A DNA stretch of 64,000 bases from Daphnia pulex (GCF_021134715.1 NC_060018.1:1302001-1366000), one strand, 5' to 3'; shown: positions 11,632 through 25,003, counted from the stretch's first letter. Program-made: numbers and translations. The notes: generated from the sequence alone by a model not told the origin.

Positions 11632-12273
11632 CTTGCGCCTTTCTTTAAATTCGAACAATAATTTGTATTTACACAAGAATTTTTTTAACAGAAACGAAAC
11701 CAAAACCCCAAAAAGAGAAACTAAACTGTGATTGGGGGAAAAGGTTTTCAAGAATTCAACGGTGACTTGCTGAACCAATTTCATAGAGTGATGGGAGGAA
11801 AAAAAAATATATAAGCGATACTATATACTCTCCAGATTGATACAAATCCTCTTAATTATGTGCAATTAGCTAATTCCCTCTTTCCGTCTCTGAACCTATC
11901 GTTTTAAGCGCTTTGATATGACAACATGCAGACCAAAAATTTAAATAATAATAATAAAAAAAAGAAAGAAAATTTATGAAAAGAGGAAATACGACCGTCA
12001 CCGGGGAGTGGTGGCAGTCGATCTGGCAAACAAGGCACAATCATCATCGCTAAGTTCGCAGTCAAACCGTAGAGTTGAATTTCTTCTTTTCCAAAGACCA
12101 ACATGTTATTAGCTCGTCGTTTCTCGATTAAAAAAAGAGACAACGCATCTAGTCGAATGTAACCAAAAAATGTACAAAATTTTCTCCAAAACCAAAGTAA
12201 TTGGTTTCTTAAAAAAAGATAATCAAAAGTGATGGAACAATTCCAACATAGGACTTATTGATGCAGCAAATAG
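11632..12273. other. Intergenic spacer between convergent genes
   Basis: About 640 nt of AT-rich DNA between the poly(A) signal of the secreted-protein gene and the stop codon of exportin-T. It should hold the exportin-T 3' UTR (minus strand). No further gene is seen. Confidence 0.5.
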
Positions 12274-15200
12274 TCATAATCCCCTGGCCTGCTGGAAGAA
12301 CATCTAAATATAATTTTAAACGATTAAATTAGCATGGAAATCAACCAACAAAATCATTCACGGGTATCTCACCTTATAGTAGGATTTGAACAACTTCTGG
12401 TCAGATCTTAAAGCCATGCAAAATTCTTGCGACTGCTGCAGATTCAATTTCAATGTTGGCAAGTATTGAGTCTGAAGAAAAGTGATAAGTTCTTCATCTC
12501 CCTAAACGGAAAAATACGGAAAAGGTGTGAAAAGACAGTCGAATGCGAGTTTAACTAGAACAATCTCACCCTCTTTTCAAGGATGGCTCGAAGGCAAAGG
12601 GCACTTTCGCTGAGTGCCATCGTAGTCTGGGCGTCATTGAGGTCAAACGTGTCTCGCAGTGGGGCTAAAAAGCAGGCCGGAACGATTTGCTTGTAAACAA
12701 ATTCGACAAACTCCGCTGGCCCATCTTTTCCACCCCAAATCTCCACTAACCGGCGGAGAGTAGAAAAACAAGTTTTCTGGGCCTGCAAAATCATACACAG
12801 TAAACATAATTTATGGGGTGACAGCCGGTAAGGTTATAAAATTCAGTTACTCACCACTGGATCTGGATAATCAACAGCTCCCTGAACGAGTGAGACAAGG
12901 ACCTGTTGTAGAGTTGCAGGATCCTGGGAAGCCAACACTTCCATCAATCCACTGCCGACAATAGCGGCAACGAATGAGAAATAGGATCTTTGCAGTGACT
13001 GACGTTCTAGACGAGCTTCCTCGTCATTGACGGAAGCAGCCGAAGCGGCAAGAGCGTTAAAAATAGACGAGATGATAGGAGCAAAAGCCTGGGTCAAGAA
13101 CGGCACAACTTGTTTCTGCAAACGAAAGAAAAAGTTAACTTGGTTTCAACAGAAATCAAGGAAGCATAAATACCTTGAATTTAGCTATGATCTGATTTAT
13201 CAGTGGGATGTACTCAGCCAATGACTGAACGCTACTTGATTTGAGCAAAACTTGTGAAGCAGATGGAACAAAGGGAAGCAACTCTTCACCAAGACATACA
13301 GTCATTCGATGTAAATATTGTCTAAGACCAGCTTGAATTTCTGGGACGACCTCGGGAAGCTATTAATAGTAGAGGTGAAATATTAATATCACGTTCGACA
13401 GGCAATTACAAATCCTGCAATATTACTTGGATGGCACGAAGAAAGACTTCAAGGGCTTTCAGATACACCGACAAACACCCCGAAGCTTTGATATTCTGAC
13501 TGTTGGTAAAAGCTTTCGAGCTCCAGGCAACAGCCGACATGGCATGAGAAAGACACTGGGCTAATATGGCCCTTCTTTTCTGGTTGGTTGCGTCAGCCGC
13601 CCCAACGGCATTAGGGGATTGAGGAGTGAGTCGAATAAGTTCTTCCAGCAGTACGGCAAACTTATCAAGAACCGGCGAAACAAGACTGTGCATCAAGTTT
13701 CTCTTTATCTGCATGAAAACACATTTTAATATTGATACAATGAATGACAATAAATAAAACGGATTTTTTCTCCTCAATTACCTCTGCGTCAAAGTTTCCT
13801 GACGTAATTAAAAGTCCTGCCGTTTCAAAAATAAACAGTTGGTCGTCATGTGTGAGCAATGCCGTCTGGGGTCCACTTTCAACAGGAATGAGTACCAAGA
13901 GATCCTGCAGTCGACGGAGCACATCCTCAGTATAATCCGTCATGTGGGTTCTAAATAGAGATCAATAATGGTAACATGACGACCTATAACGAGAAACGGG
14001 AGTAATCCTTTACTTGACCGCACGAACGAAGCGTGAGAAGAGGTAGGCCACTCGACTACGGACTTTAGGGTTCGCATGTCTCATGCCTCCTTGGTCTAAG
14101 AAGGCCACCAGAGTCGGAGCAACAAACTGGGGTTCAACCAGGAAAAATTTCTCGTAGCGAACGACTAGTTCAAAGAAGCATAGAGTCACAGCGGGGTGTG
14201 GGTAATTGCTCACTCCGCAAGACAGAAGTGACTGCATCATTGGCTGAAGCGCCGATGCCTTGGCCTAATTGAAATTCAGGGAAATTTGTTAATGTTAAAG
14301 CGGACAACAGATAAAGACTAAACTTACCGAGTCTCCAGAAAAATGATTCCCGTGAGAAACGGGGAGCGCTTCGCCCAACTGGTAAAGGAAAGTAAGGGCA
14401 GCCTCAACTTCAGCGAAAGACGAGGTTTGCCAACGGGGTAATGTCATATTAACCAAATCTCGTACACGGTTCAAAACTAAATCACGATCGAGGACTGCTA
14501 CGTTGTCGAACAACGTTCTGAGCTGCTTTCTGTTATGTAAGAACATAAAAACTCAGAAAAATCATCGTTATAGATGTAAGACTTGTTCATACCTGTATTC
14601 AAGAAAAATGGCTTCCTCTTCACCATCACGATCAAAGTAAAAGCCTTCATCATATTTAGTCTTTTCGAATATGATAAACAGAAGATTTTCCACTTGCTGT
14701 CGTTCTGTTTCGTTGAGCGCCGCTTTCTGCTTCAACATCTGTAACAAAAAGTGTTGGTTTGATAAATTTCTAACTTAATTGTTTAATATCTGATTACCTG
14801 AACATATTCTTTCACAAATTCCATCACACTAGCAGAAACATCATCATCTGAATGGCTTAAAAACCGGAAACAAAGAGGAATCTTCGATTCAAGTAGTTGC
14901 ATCACAGCACATGCGCTATCATTATCACCAGCTTTCTTAAGCCTGTATCAAAATTCAAATGTGTAATTGAAATTTAAGACAAGACCAAAATGTGAATTAC
15001 TTTGTCCAACTGAGAGCCATCTGCAATCCAATGCAATTGATAAGACGAGCTAATTTGCACAAGTAATCGACATCCTCCTCCTACATAAACATGTTGTTAG
15101 AATAATAATAATAATAATAATAACATAATTATAATAATAAATACCATGTCTATGTTCAGAATCCCAGCAGAGTCTAACACTGAAAAAAGCGATTCGACGA

Positions 15201-16241
15201 GCTTTATCTTTGCAACCGGATCCATTCCTTTTGCGACAATGTCGTGAAGGCAATCGGCAGCAGCCTCTCGCAAAGGCTGTTCACGCAAAAATCGAACAAG
15301 AAGGTCCACAAATCGCATGTTAGCTATCAGGTCAATGTTGATCCACGCGATGTATGCACCAACAATTTCTAATGTTTGGCATACCAAATCGGTATTCGAC
15401 GTTTCATAAACCGACTATTAATAAAAGAGAGGTTAATGACGGTAAATGAAACTGAAATAATATTACATACCAAGATATGGTACCAAGAGTCCACAAGGGA
15501 ATCCACACAAGTTTCTCGCATGTGGTCCTTGATTAAAGTGTTACGGTCGGCTTCTTCTTTAGAGTGCAAAATTTCCCGGTCCACAACTTCCGAGTCTATG
15601 GCCAGAAGAACGCGAAGGTAAAGATCTATCGCGTGTGGACCCAGAGAAAGAGTTTGCAACAAGTCAGTGAAGAAGTTGGGCCAGCGCTTGGGATAGTCAC
15701 AAACAAACACCAAGGCAAATATTTGTGCTGCTTTATTCCTGATGAAAACCTTGTCTTGTACAGGTTGCGAGACCTAATATACCAATAACAAATAATGTAA
15801 AATCAGAAGTTTTGGACAATGTATAAAATATTAAACCTTTCAAGATGTACTAAAAGCACGAGTTGTCTATTATTTAAAATAATAATCATTTATACCTGTA
15901 ACTGAATCCATTGGCTGAGAAAGTGTTTCATTGCTTGCTGTTGAGATGGAGAACTCTTTTGATAGGACTGTTTAATGAAGACTTCAATAACTTGAAGGGC
16001 AAAAAACTTGACATGATCGTTTAAACTTGGTCCAGCAGCATTTGTATTAATGAGAGTATTAGTTGCTAGTTGCCAGCCAGTGTCTGAAGATTTGAGTTGC
16101 TCAAAGTACGCCAATGCCTTTTAAAATATTCCAGTTTATAGGTGGTACTCTACAGAAACAATGTGAATGTATTCTACATACCCGAGATTGTGCATTGGCA
16201 TCCGAAGGGTTGGATAAAAACTGGAGTAATTGAAGATCCAT
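12274..16241 (-). CDS. XPOT: Exportin-T (nuclear tRNA export receptor)
   Basis: Exportin-T is a karyopherin-beta that carries mature tRNA out of the nucleus together with Ran-GTP. Sixteen exons were placed: 16241-16182, 16117-15896, 15773-15471, 15414-15145, 15080-15001, 14942-14798, 14738-14593, 14529-14328, 14264-14014, 13950-13782, 13708-13427, 13359-13174, 13115-12855, 12782-12570, 12501-12373, 12303-12274. They give 982 aa; the human protein has 962. The N-terminus matches the family well (ALAYFEQLK, then DHVKFFALQVIE and FLSQWIQLQ), followed by the conserved CDYPKRWPNFFTDLL block of the importin-beta N-terminal region. The rest is helical HEAT-type sequence. All junctions keep frame, and nothing is missing or broken. 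The last exon encodes only nine residues. The gene is divergent from RpL18A, so the two share an 856-nt promoter region. Confidence 0.95.
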
Positions 16242-17097
16242 GATGTTGCACTTGTTGTTGATGAATTAGTAGATTAAATGATATTACTAAACGGGTTCAA
16301 TCTGCTCATCAGTGACGTGCCGTGAATCGGCCAGCACGTGGACCAGAGAACATCGATAGTTATGTTTAATTAAACCACATGCACCACTTTTCAGGGTATA
16401 CCTTTACAGTCCATTCCAACCCCAATTGAACAATATTCCACTATCTTGTGAAATACGAAGAATTTCGCGATTCGTAAAAACCACGTTGCTGGTTTCATCA
16501 GTCTTGTCAGTTTTTCCAATCCAAAATGTTTAGTTTACTTGACAGAAGATGTACCTCATAACCGCCACGGCTTCACGGGAATTTTTGGTTCGGCAACCAC
16601 TTGTCCAAGAATGCAGTTGGCTTGAGGCGTTATCGGCGTTTTTAATTCATTTTCAAAGATGAACACTGTATGTTATACATGAACTCGCATTTCATTGAAA
16701 TTAGTTTAGAAGTTCATTTTCTGTATTTTGACGTTTAATTGATTTACTTTGTCATAATTAAGGAACGCTATTCGAATTCGCGACAACGTTATACACTATC
16801 TATCAATCAAAATGAGTGAAATACAGTTTAATTGCATTATAACTTTTTTTTAAACAAAATTGTGTATTTCAAAAACAAATATTTCGAAAAGCCAGCAAAA
16901 ATAGTTATACTTTAATTTTTGCAATGATGAAAACCAAATATTTACGGAAATCGTGAAACTGCTCGACCCACTAGATGTGTTTAGGGTTGCAACATTCTAG
17001 TAGTCGTCATTTTCTCTCGGAAACTTCTTCCCTTGTGTCTCTTCAGGATCAAGTCTTTTCCGGTTTGTCGAAAACACGTTCACTAACCTAGCTGAAA
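16242..17097. promoter_or_regulatory. Shared 5' region of XPOT and RpL18A
   Basis: An 856-nt AT-rich stretch between two divergent start codons. The RpL18A side has pyrimidine-rich stretches (about 17009-17060, including TTTTCTCTC and CTTTTCC), compatible with the TCT/5'TOP initiators typical of ribosomal protein genes. No TATA box was recognised next to either gene. Confidence 0.45.
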
Positions 17098-18178
17098 ATG
17101 AAGGCCAGCGGTTTGGTAAGTAAATTATTGCTTAATGTTCAGTTTATTATAAGCCCTTTAAGCCAAAAACGAGTAGAATCTGTAGTATTTGAGTGAAAAA
17201 CATTTTCTCAACTTAGAGAATGTGAAAAAGTATGAAAGTGTTGGTAGAACCGGCTGTCAATACGACGAGGTTTGCCCCACATGGGAAACTGAATCTTGCA
17301 ATTTAACTTAGTATATAATCTAGTTGGAATTCCAACGATTCGAATTGTGTAGTAAACTACTTTCGTATTGTCCAATAATTTAGTTGATAATTTAAAAGTA
17401 AGCTGTGTAAATGGGTGCTTGAGCTACCCTTTTGATTGGCTAGTTGTAAGGCATGTTTCTTATGTTTCATTGTTTCATAATTGTTTTATATTAATTACAG
17501 TTGAAGGAATACAAAGTCGTCGGGCGCAAGCTCGCGTCGGAGAAGGAACCCAATCCTCCTCTGTACAGAATGAGGATCTTTGCACCAGATCATATTGTTG
17601 CCAAGTCACGTTTCTGGTATTTCTTGCGCCAATTGCGTAAATTCAAGAAAGCTACTGGTGAAATTGTCAGCTGTCAGATGGTATGGGTTCTTACTTTATA
17701 ACTTGTATGAACTTTTAAACAGTCCTATTTCAATCCATTAGGTTCATGACAAGAGCCCACTGAAGGTTAAGAACTTTGGTATCTGGCTTCGTTATGACTC
17801 TCGCTCTGGTACTCACAACATGTACCGTGAGTACAGAGACTTGACTGTCTCTGCTGCTGTTACACAGTGCTATCGTGATATGGGAGCCCGTCATCGCGCT
17901 CGCGCTCATGCCATTCAGGTTTTTAGCTTTTAAAATATAAATTCATGTGATATTACTGTGAACTTCTTGTCTGTCAGCAATGTTTTGTTCTGTCACTAAT
18001 GTTTGTGTTATACTATTTACAGATCATTCGAGTGGAGGAGGTGGCTAACGACAAGTGCCGTCGCCCACATGTCAAGCAGTTCCATGATTCTACTATTAGA
18101 TTCCCACTTCCCCACAGGGCTAACACCATCGATATGCCCGAACTGTCTTACCGCAAGCCCAAAACTTACTTCGGTTAA
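17098..18178 (+). CDS. RpL18A: Large-subunit ribosomal protein eL20 (L18a)
   Basis: A component of the cytosolic 60S ribosomal subunit. Exons 17098-17115, 17501-17680, 17742-17918 and 18023-18178 encode 176 aa, the usual length for the family. The sequence is strongly conserved: it has [40 protein letters not shown] and the ending [10 protein letters not shown]. The first coding exon holds only six codons, and a 385-nt first intron follows, a common arrangement in ribosomal protein genes. The introns were checked for box C/D and H/ACA snoRNA signatures and none was convincing. The gene is convergent with ACAD9, with 279 nt between stop codons, so the 3' UTRs may nearly touch. Confidence 0.98.
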
Positions 18179-18457
18179 AAAACGGCAATTTTGTACGGGA
18201 TTGTACGTGGAACATCCACTTGGCTATAAATACAAGAAAGAATTTCATAGCCTCAAAACTGTGTACTGTAATTTTACTTCTAGTGGAAATTTATTTTGCT
18301 ACTTACAAACTTAATAATTTTTTAAAAGAAAATAGCAGTCTTTAAATCTAATTTTAAAATTGCAAATTAAATTTTACTCATTCTTCTACAACATCAATAT
18401 TTTGAAAAAAGTAAAATAGAGAATTATTACTTTTTATTACAAATGGCAACATTTAAT

Positions 18458-21145
18458 TTAAGCATTTTGTTTGAGGGGATGCTCAGCACAATAACCCTTA
18501 TTTTGGAAAATGGTCGTGGCAATTTTCTTTAAAGATAAATCTTGAGTAAATTGCTCCCCTGCAAATAATTCTGAAATGAACCGTTCACAACGTATATCGG
18601 CGTCAACACAAAACGAGTTGGCCAACTCAAGCTGTAGAAAAAATAATTACGAAATTATTATCATTTTAAAATACTTCTATGGGTAAAATAATTACTTCAT
18701 GTTCTGCGTTTCGTAAGCCGATACAATACGCCCGAGATGATCTGCTCAGAACAGCAGTCATGGCAAACAAATCTATAGCAACATCAGCCACTCGCCGAAG
18801 ATCCATTTGCTTAGTGCTCACTTCCTTCCCATGTCGAGACAATAAAATTTCTACTGCCATTTCAAACTGCAAAACACGTTTTTCTAATAATTCCGAAGGT
18901 CTCTAAACAACGAAAAAAAAATGTAGAAAAATATAATAGCAAAACATTAAGTAAAACTCTTTACCTTTAGACTAGGATGCAAAAAGCTTTCCAAGTGAAG
19001 ATTAAGGCTAGGGTTTTGGGGGTTCCTTCGAAATCGTTCCCACATTTTCTTAACTACGAATCCGGGATTGGCAGTAGGATTACGCACTTTACGAACCATC
19101 TCTGAAAGACTTTTTCCTGCATGCTGAAGACCTACAAGTAGCATAAGATATTATTTCCTCGTGACATTGTTGCAATTTAGCTTACCTAACAGAGAGATGA
19201 GAATACGTAGAATTTCGTTGGTTCCCTCGAAAATGAGCAAGATTCGAGCGTCTCTCAAAAAACGCTCATATGGATAATCTTTCATATAGCCTAACCCTCC
19301 CAGAATCTGTAAACATTCACTAGTGCAATTCCAAACAGCCTCTGAGCTAAAAACCTGCAAAATAATTGGATTTAATGAGAAATCGAAGATGTAAAATAAA
19401 TGTAACTAGATAAACACTTCGGATTCATAATACCTTAACCATGGCTGCCTCCATAGCGCAATCTGGTTCCTCGTACGTGTCTAGCATTCCTATAAATACA
19501 TATTTTAGAAATTTCGTTTAAAAAAACTGTAAATTTTTTCACTGAAGGCTTAAGGTTCACCTGAGGTAAGATACGCCATTGATTCCATGGCGTAGATGGT
19601 AACAGCCATTTTCGCAAATTTTTCTTGAATTAGTTCGAATTCCATTAGCGGTTTGCCAAATTGCTTGCGATTTATCGCATGTTCGGCAGACCAACCAACA
19701 AGTTTTTTTAACATTCCTTTAAAGAAAATCCAAACCAATTAGGATTTCATATTAAATTGAATATAAACTAGTAAAACGTAATTATAACAACCTGCTCCTG
19801 AACTACCCATGCTGAACCTCCCCGAATTTAAAATATTCAATGCAATTTTGAATCCAGCGCCAACTTCCCCGAGTACATTCTCTTTCGGAATGGGCACATT
19901 TTCAAAAAATACCTGCCATAAAATGTTACCGGAATAAGCAAAACGTTCTAGTGTTAAGTAAATTTTCATCAAACTGATTACCTGACAAGTATTTGAGCCT
20001 CGAATACCAAGTTTATCCTCTGGCTTTCCGTGCGTCACTCCTCCAAAATTACGCTCAACCAGAAATGCGGTGACTCGATCCTCCATTTCGCCCGTTTTAC
20101 CCCTCACCTTTTCCATTTAAAAATTTAGTTTAATTAATAAGGAAATGATTCAATGTATGAAAAGTGTTATTTACAGATGTTTTCGCGAATACTGTGAAAA
20201 AGTCGGCAATGCCACCATTTGATATCCAGATTTTGTTGCCATTCATGATCCAATGGTTACCATCATCGGATAAGACAGCTTTGGTCTGTAACACCCATAA
20301 TGTAGATTTTTAGAAATTTAAACATTGGCAAATAATTTATAAAGGCCATGACATAACACAGCTATACCTGAACAGATGCAGCATCTGATCCACTGCCTGG
20401 TTCAGTGAGACAAAATGCGGCAACCCATTCACCTGTGGCTAAACGAGGTAGGTATTTAGCTTTTTGTTCTTCATTTCCAGCTATTAGTAGACCCTAGAAA
20501 AAATTTCCATTCATCACACAGTTAAAAGTTAATTGTGTTTTATTTAATAACATGCCTTGAGACCAATTGACTGATGAGCAGCAAGTGTTACTGCAACAGA
20601 AGAATCTATTGCTGTAATCTCAGCAATTCTTGCAAATTCAGTTGCATTAAATCCCAGACCACCATACTCTGTAGGTATCTGTTGTCCAAACAACCCCAAT
20701 GCTTTGAGTCCATCCAAAGTTTCTTTTGGGATCTTTCCCTCAGCATCAATTTTTTTTGAATCAATTGCCTCAAAGAATTTTTCAACTGGAGCAACCATTT
20801 CATCCAACATCTGAAGTCTCTCCTTATCAAGAACTTCAGGGAAAGCCAAAATTTCATTATCAAACTTTCCTAAAAACAAGTTTTTACCAAAGGGAGGTCG
20901 TTGAAGCTTTTTGACTACATTTGTTGCGTCTGTTTGGGGTGCTTTGTACTCTTTAATATCCTATATCATCACAAACACAATACATACATGGTTTAGACAG
21001 AAAATTCAATAATTATTAAATGACCCACCTTATCATACACTGATGCAGAACTAGACAAGTAGGCTGTTTGAAAATAATGGGATTTCGACACATGTCTCAA
21101 AACGGGCATCCATGATTTCGAAGTTAAGAACTTGTAAGAGGCCAT
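18458..21145 (-). CDS. ACAD9: Acyl-CoA dehydrogenase family member 9
   Basis: A mitochondrial flavoprotein of the very-long-chain acyl-CoA dehydrogenase group. In animals it mainly serves respiratory complex I assembly (with NDUFAF1 and ECSIT) and has residual fatty-acid oxidation activity. Twelve exons: 21145-21029, 20960-20556, 20493-20368, 20285-20175, 20107-19982, 19912-19792, 19716-19561, 19489-19434, 19354-19186, 19131-18965, 18902-18696, 18631-18458. The product is 644 aa; human has 621. A basic, Ser-rich N-terminus fits a mitochondrial targeting peptide. Family hallmarks are [25 protein letters not shown] and [14 protein letters not shown], with the catalytic glutamate at about 449. 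The C-terminal extension typical of ACAD9/VLCAD is present ([20 protein letters not shown]). [14 protein letters not shown] and the whole tail favour ACAD9 over VLCAD. The second intron uses a GC donor (AAG/GCATGT at 20556/20555). A minus-strand AATAAA lies at 18438-18433. Confidence 0.95.
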
Positions 21146-22013
21146 CGCTCTGAATTATACTTGAACAATGAAATACTTTTTACAATGAAATACTAAATGG
21201 AGCTGGTTTTAAATCGACTGATAAGGTGATCTAGTTTTTATATCAATTATCTCAAGGCAAACTTAACAGTTAACACCGGCTGTACAGAGCAGACGATACT
21301 TGGGAATTTCCATTGGGATTTTCCGCTTTTTAGCAAAATATTTGTTTATGTCCGTTGAGTGACATCTATCAAGTCAAAATTAATCGAGGAAAAAATCAAG
21401 ATTTCAATTTGCGATTTTACAGAAATTGATGCGCAACGAAAAATTATGTTTTTTCTGTTAATAGAATTTAAAAAAGTGACGTCAGGTGATAAAAAGCAAC
21501 ATAAGAGCTTAACTGAAAGCGGATAAAATACTGTTCGAACAGCTAACACGTAATCAAGGATTACTTGCGTCAGGGGTATGGAGAGGCTCTTCATGCCCAT
21601 GCTTGCGTTAAAATACCGACAAAAAGTAATACACAACATTATCTGTGTATTTGAAAAAAAAAGCTCTTGGATTACAATAAGAGACAGATTATAAACCTCT
21701 TTTTGTCGCAGTTAACAGGTTTGATACTGAGCCAATAGTTTGAAAATGGTTATAGATCACTTTTTGTTCATCTCTGTCATACGAAACAGTAGAGCCCGTA
21801 CAATGATTTTAATCCTTAACAAAACATTTAATGTTAAAAAATGTCGGTAATATATGAGGATAGCTTGCTTAGTCGATATATCAACAATAAAAAGACGATT
21901 CACCATAGAATAAAAAGTTTTGCTCCACAAGAATGGCATGAACACCTCGTAGGTTTGCCACAATAAAGTTTAGTGTAAAACAGAAATAGATGTATGATTT
22001 GAATTCCTTCCTG
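21146..22013. other. ACAD9 promoter and SNX17 3' region
   Basis: 868 nt of AT-rich DNA between two tandem minus-strand genes. It should contain the SNX17 3' UTR on the right and the ACAD9 promoter on the left. No additional coding frame or structured RNA was recognised. Confidence 0.45.
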
Positions 22014-24030
22014 TCACAAATCTTCATCGCGAATATCTTCAAATGCATGATTCTCGATTCGGGCTTCTTCGAAAGAATGATTTCTTCCATTACGAAATCG
22101 GACACGAATACTTTCTTTGAGTCCCAATGATTTTTTAACAGGATCCTACAAACAAAATGTTAATCTAATGATCAATTTTGCAACAAATTTATTCGTACCT
22201 TAGAAATTCTAGTCTTCCCCGTTGACTCAGAAATGCAGAGCAAATTTCCGTGCTTTCCCAAGAATGTAAGTTTCTGAATCACTTCATCTGCCAACTAAAA
22301 AAACCAATGGATTCAGAATTTATTTCACCTGAAATAAGTACCAAAAGTGAATTACCTGAGGGAAGCTGCTGCCGCCACCCCCATCTTGCTGCTTTCGCAT
22401 CAACTCTTCAACCATACTTTGTAAGCATAAAGAAAGAAAAATGACTTGGGTGCTATCTACTGTGATCCATTGTAGCCGATCTTTAGACAAAAGATATTCA
22501 AAGGACAACTCCAATTTAGGATGATCTACATTGTGTTCCTAATAAAGATTACGTTGAAATAATTAAAAAGTAATTTTTTAATAGAATTATGTGTTTTACC
22601 TGGACAATTGTGGTAATTCTCCAAGAGCGCATGCGTGTTACTCGAAACGATCTTTCTGTAAGATCAGGATAGCAAAAAACTAATTCCTTGTTCAGAGCGT
22701 AGATAGATACAGGAGTACGGGTTGTTGGAAAGTCAGTTAAACAGGGTAAGAAGTTAACGCCTCCGTAAAATCGAATCTGTCGTGCCAGCTTCATTACCTA
22801 TTTAGAAAATATGCGGGTAAATTAAATTACGTTATAACAAATGGGTCTAAAAATATTTACTTCATGCTGCTTGTCTTGATCTATTAATCTTTTCAGAGAT
22901 ATGAGCTGTTGTTCATTAGGTTGTATCCAATATCTTTTATGGTCATCTCGGAATTGATTATAAACCAGCTTGGTTCCAATGGGACTTTTTAACAATTCAT
23001 CGTCATAAATAGAATCCCAATAGCTTTAAATACAAAGACAAATTTTAATTATTTTTGATAAAGGAAAATTATTGGTTCAAATATACCTTTTCCTCATAAC
23101 AAGGCTTGCGCTTTCACCGGAAAGTTTCACAGCTAAGAACGGCGATTCATAATTTAAGAGTCTTCTGACCACTACGTTAAAAATAAGAATTGAGTATTAA
23201 GTAATGAGTTTAGAATAGTCTAAACACTTACAGCAATATTGGTTAAATTCATTAGCATCTTGAATGAAAAGAGCAAAATAATCAGCCAACTCTTCTGGAA
23301 GTCCAACATGCTGAGCAACTTTCTAAAATGAGAAAACAGAAACAATACATAAACTTGTCTAGGAAAAAAAAAATTTAAAAAGCTTGCTACCTTTATAACG
23401 GAACTAGTCTCTTGAATTGGTGTGACTGGAATGGAAATTACTTCTTCTCCAGGTAAAGTAATCCTTATGTGAATAATTTTTTGGTCATCACTAGATAAGT
23501 GAGTTTCATTTTGAGCCATGCGGAGGAAAGCATGAAAAAAGGTGCTACTGCTGATTCTATGATCCAGTGCAACTAAAAATAAAAAGTAAATATAACAATA
23601 TTTTAACTTGTGCATGTGTTATAATAATAATAATCAAGTATATATTACTTGATTGCAAGTATTTTTCCAGGTATAGTCTACGCTCCTCAAGCTGGAGGGT
23701 TGTCAATGGAAGTAGTTTTTTAGAAGGAAATTCTGGTATGGTATCATGACTGAATAGCTTCTTCAACTGGTCATGAAGGTGTCTAAGTTGTTTGTACCGA
23801 AGAGTACAATGATGGTTTCCATTGATGTGAACATGATATCCCTAAAAGAAAATGAACTTTTTGATAAGACTTTCTGTTTTTAAGCTAAACAACCACATGT
23901 TAACCATAATTAGTTTAAAGAGTGAGAGAGAGAGACAGAATAACTCGAGCTATTCGAAGTAACGCTTTACCTGATAATAACTTCCGTCTTTGTCCTGAAG
24001 ATTTTCTGTTTCTGGAATAGAAAAATGCAT
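22014..24030 (-). CDS. SNX17: Sorting nexin 17 (PX-FERM cargo adaptor)
   Basis: SNX17 recycles NPxY-bearing cargo (integrins, LDL-receptor family) from early endosomes through the Retriever complex. Ten exons: 24030-23971, 23841-23649, 23572-23391, 23322-23232, 23171-23087, 23023-22861, 22797-22600, 22538-22356, 22294-22199, 22145-22014. They encode 460 aa; human has 470. It starts MHFSIPET exactly like the vertebrate protein. The PX domain spans about 1-105, with the PI3P-contact residues Arg35 (in RYKQL), Lys61/Lys62 (FPSKKLL) and Arg74/Arg75. The FERM-like module follows (SYWDSIYDDELL, FRVTRMRSWRIT, FEYLLSKDRLQWIT). The C-terminus ends RDEDL; the vertebrate C-terminal DEDL tail is the part reported to bind Retriever, so that contact seems conserved. 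Tandem with UBE2J2 and ACAD9 on the same strand. Confidence 0.96.
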
Positions 24031-24360
24031 GGCTTTATCGCAGTTACTCCATGCAAATATTCCTATCTCACAACGAGTTAAATATCCAATTAACTAAACT
24101 ATAACAGCTATAACACACACCACCTAAAAATTCGGAACTAGCCAAGTACCGTTTTTGTTTTGAGAGGCGTCTGCTAGACTGACTGGACAACAGCGTTGTA
24201 AACTATTTGCATTGCATTTCTATCTTTGGTGTTGTTTTTTTTTTTGGTCCGATTGTTACATACTTACATCATGCTAAGATGCTATACTAGTGGCATCCAG
24301 ATCCGGTACAGTTAGAACTCAGAAAGCATAACAGAGCATACAGTAAATATATAACTGGAT

Positions 24361-24505
24361 GATGTGGAAAAATAAATTTTTGTATCTATTTCCTCCTTCC
24401 ATGCCGCAAAATTTAGAAAGAAAAATTTTACTGTTACCTATTTGATTGTGTAGCTATTAACTAAACATTTCTCAATAATAAACGCGTTGAAACTTGTTCC
24501 GAACA
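24361..24505. repeat. Direct repeat, copy 1
   Basis: About 145 bp that recurs at 24860-25003 in the same orientation, about 500 bp away. Shared blocks include GATGTGGAAAAATAAATTT, CTCCTTCCATGCCGCAAAAT and CTATTAACTAAACATTTCTC, ending near ACTTGTTCCGAACA. The copies differ by scattered substitutions and small indels. No terminal inverted repeats or coding capacity was seen. Confidence 0.9.
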
Positions 24506-24859
24506 CACCAAACTTTAAATGGGAAGCAGCGTAAAAAAAAATGTCACACATAGTCGAGGACTCCCGGTCTCCCCTACTCTACAAATATTAAAAAAAAAGA
24601 ATAACTCTATACTATAACAATAAGAAATACCGGTCCTTTACAAATTACCCCTTTGCTTCGTGCGGCTTTTGCAATAGTGAATTTACTGCCGTACTGGCTC
24701 CCATCATGAATGAATTTAGTTTTGTAATTAATTTGACTGCACCCTAATCATTGACAATTCGAATACGAACACCTCTTAGTGACGTATTCTCCTTCTTATA
24801 ATTTAAACGAACAATAATATAATTTAATTTTCATCAATATAATTTATCGAACAACTTTC

Positions 24860-25003
24860 GATGTGGAAAAATAAATTTGTGTATTTATTTCCTCCTTCCA
24901 TGCCGCAAAATTTAGGAAGAAAAAGGTTACTGTGACTATTTGATTATTTAGCTATTAACTAAACATTTCTCAATAATACACTTGTTGAAACTTGTTCCGA
25001 ACA
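24860..25003. repeat. Direct repeat, copy 2
   Basis: Second copy of the repeat at 24361-24505. It starts just beyond the likely poly(A) site of UBE2J2. It may be a local segmental duplication of the UBE2J2 downstream flank or two insertions of a short nonautonomous element. Confidence 0.9.

Noticed and set aside
17116-18022. Possible snoRNAs in RpL18A introns
   Set aside because: Ribosomal protein introns often host snoRNAs, but no paired C/D boxes or H/ACA hinge-tail pattern was found.
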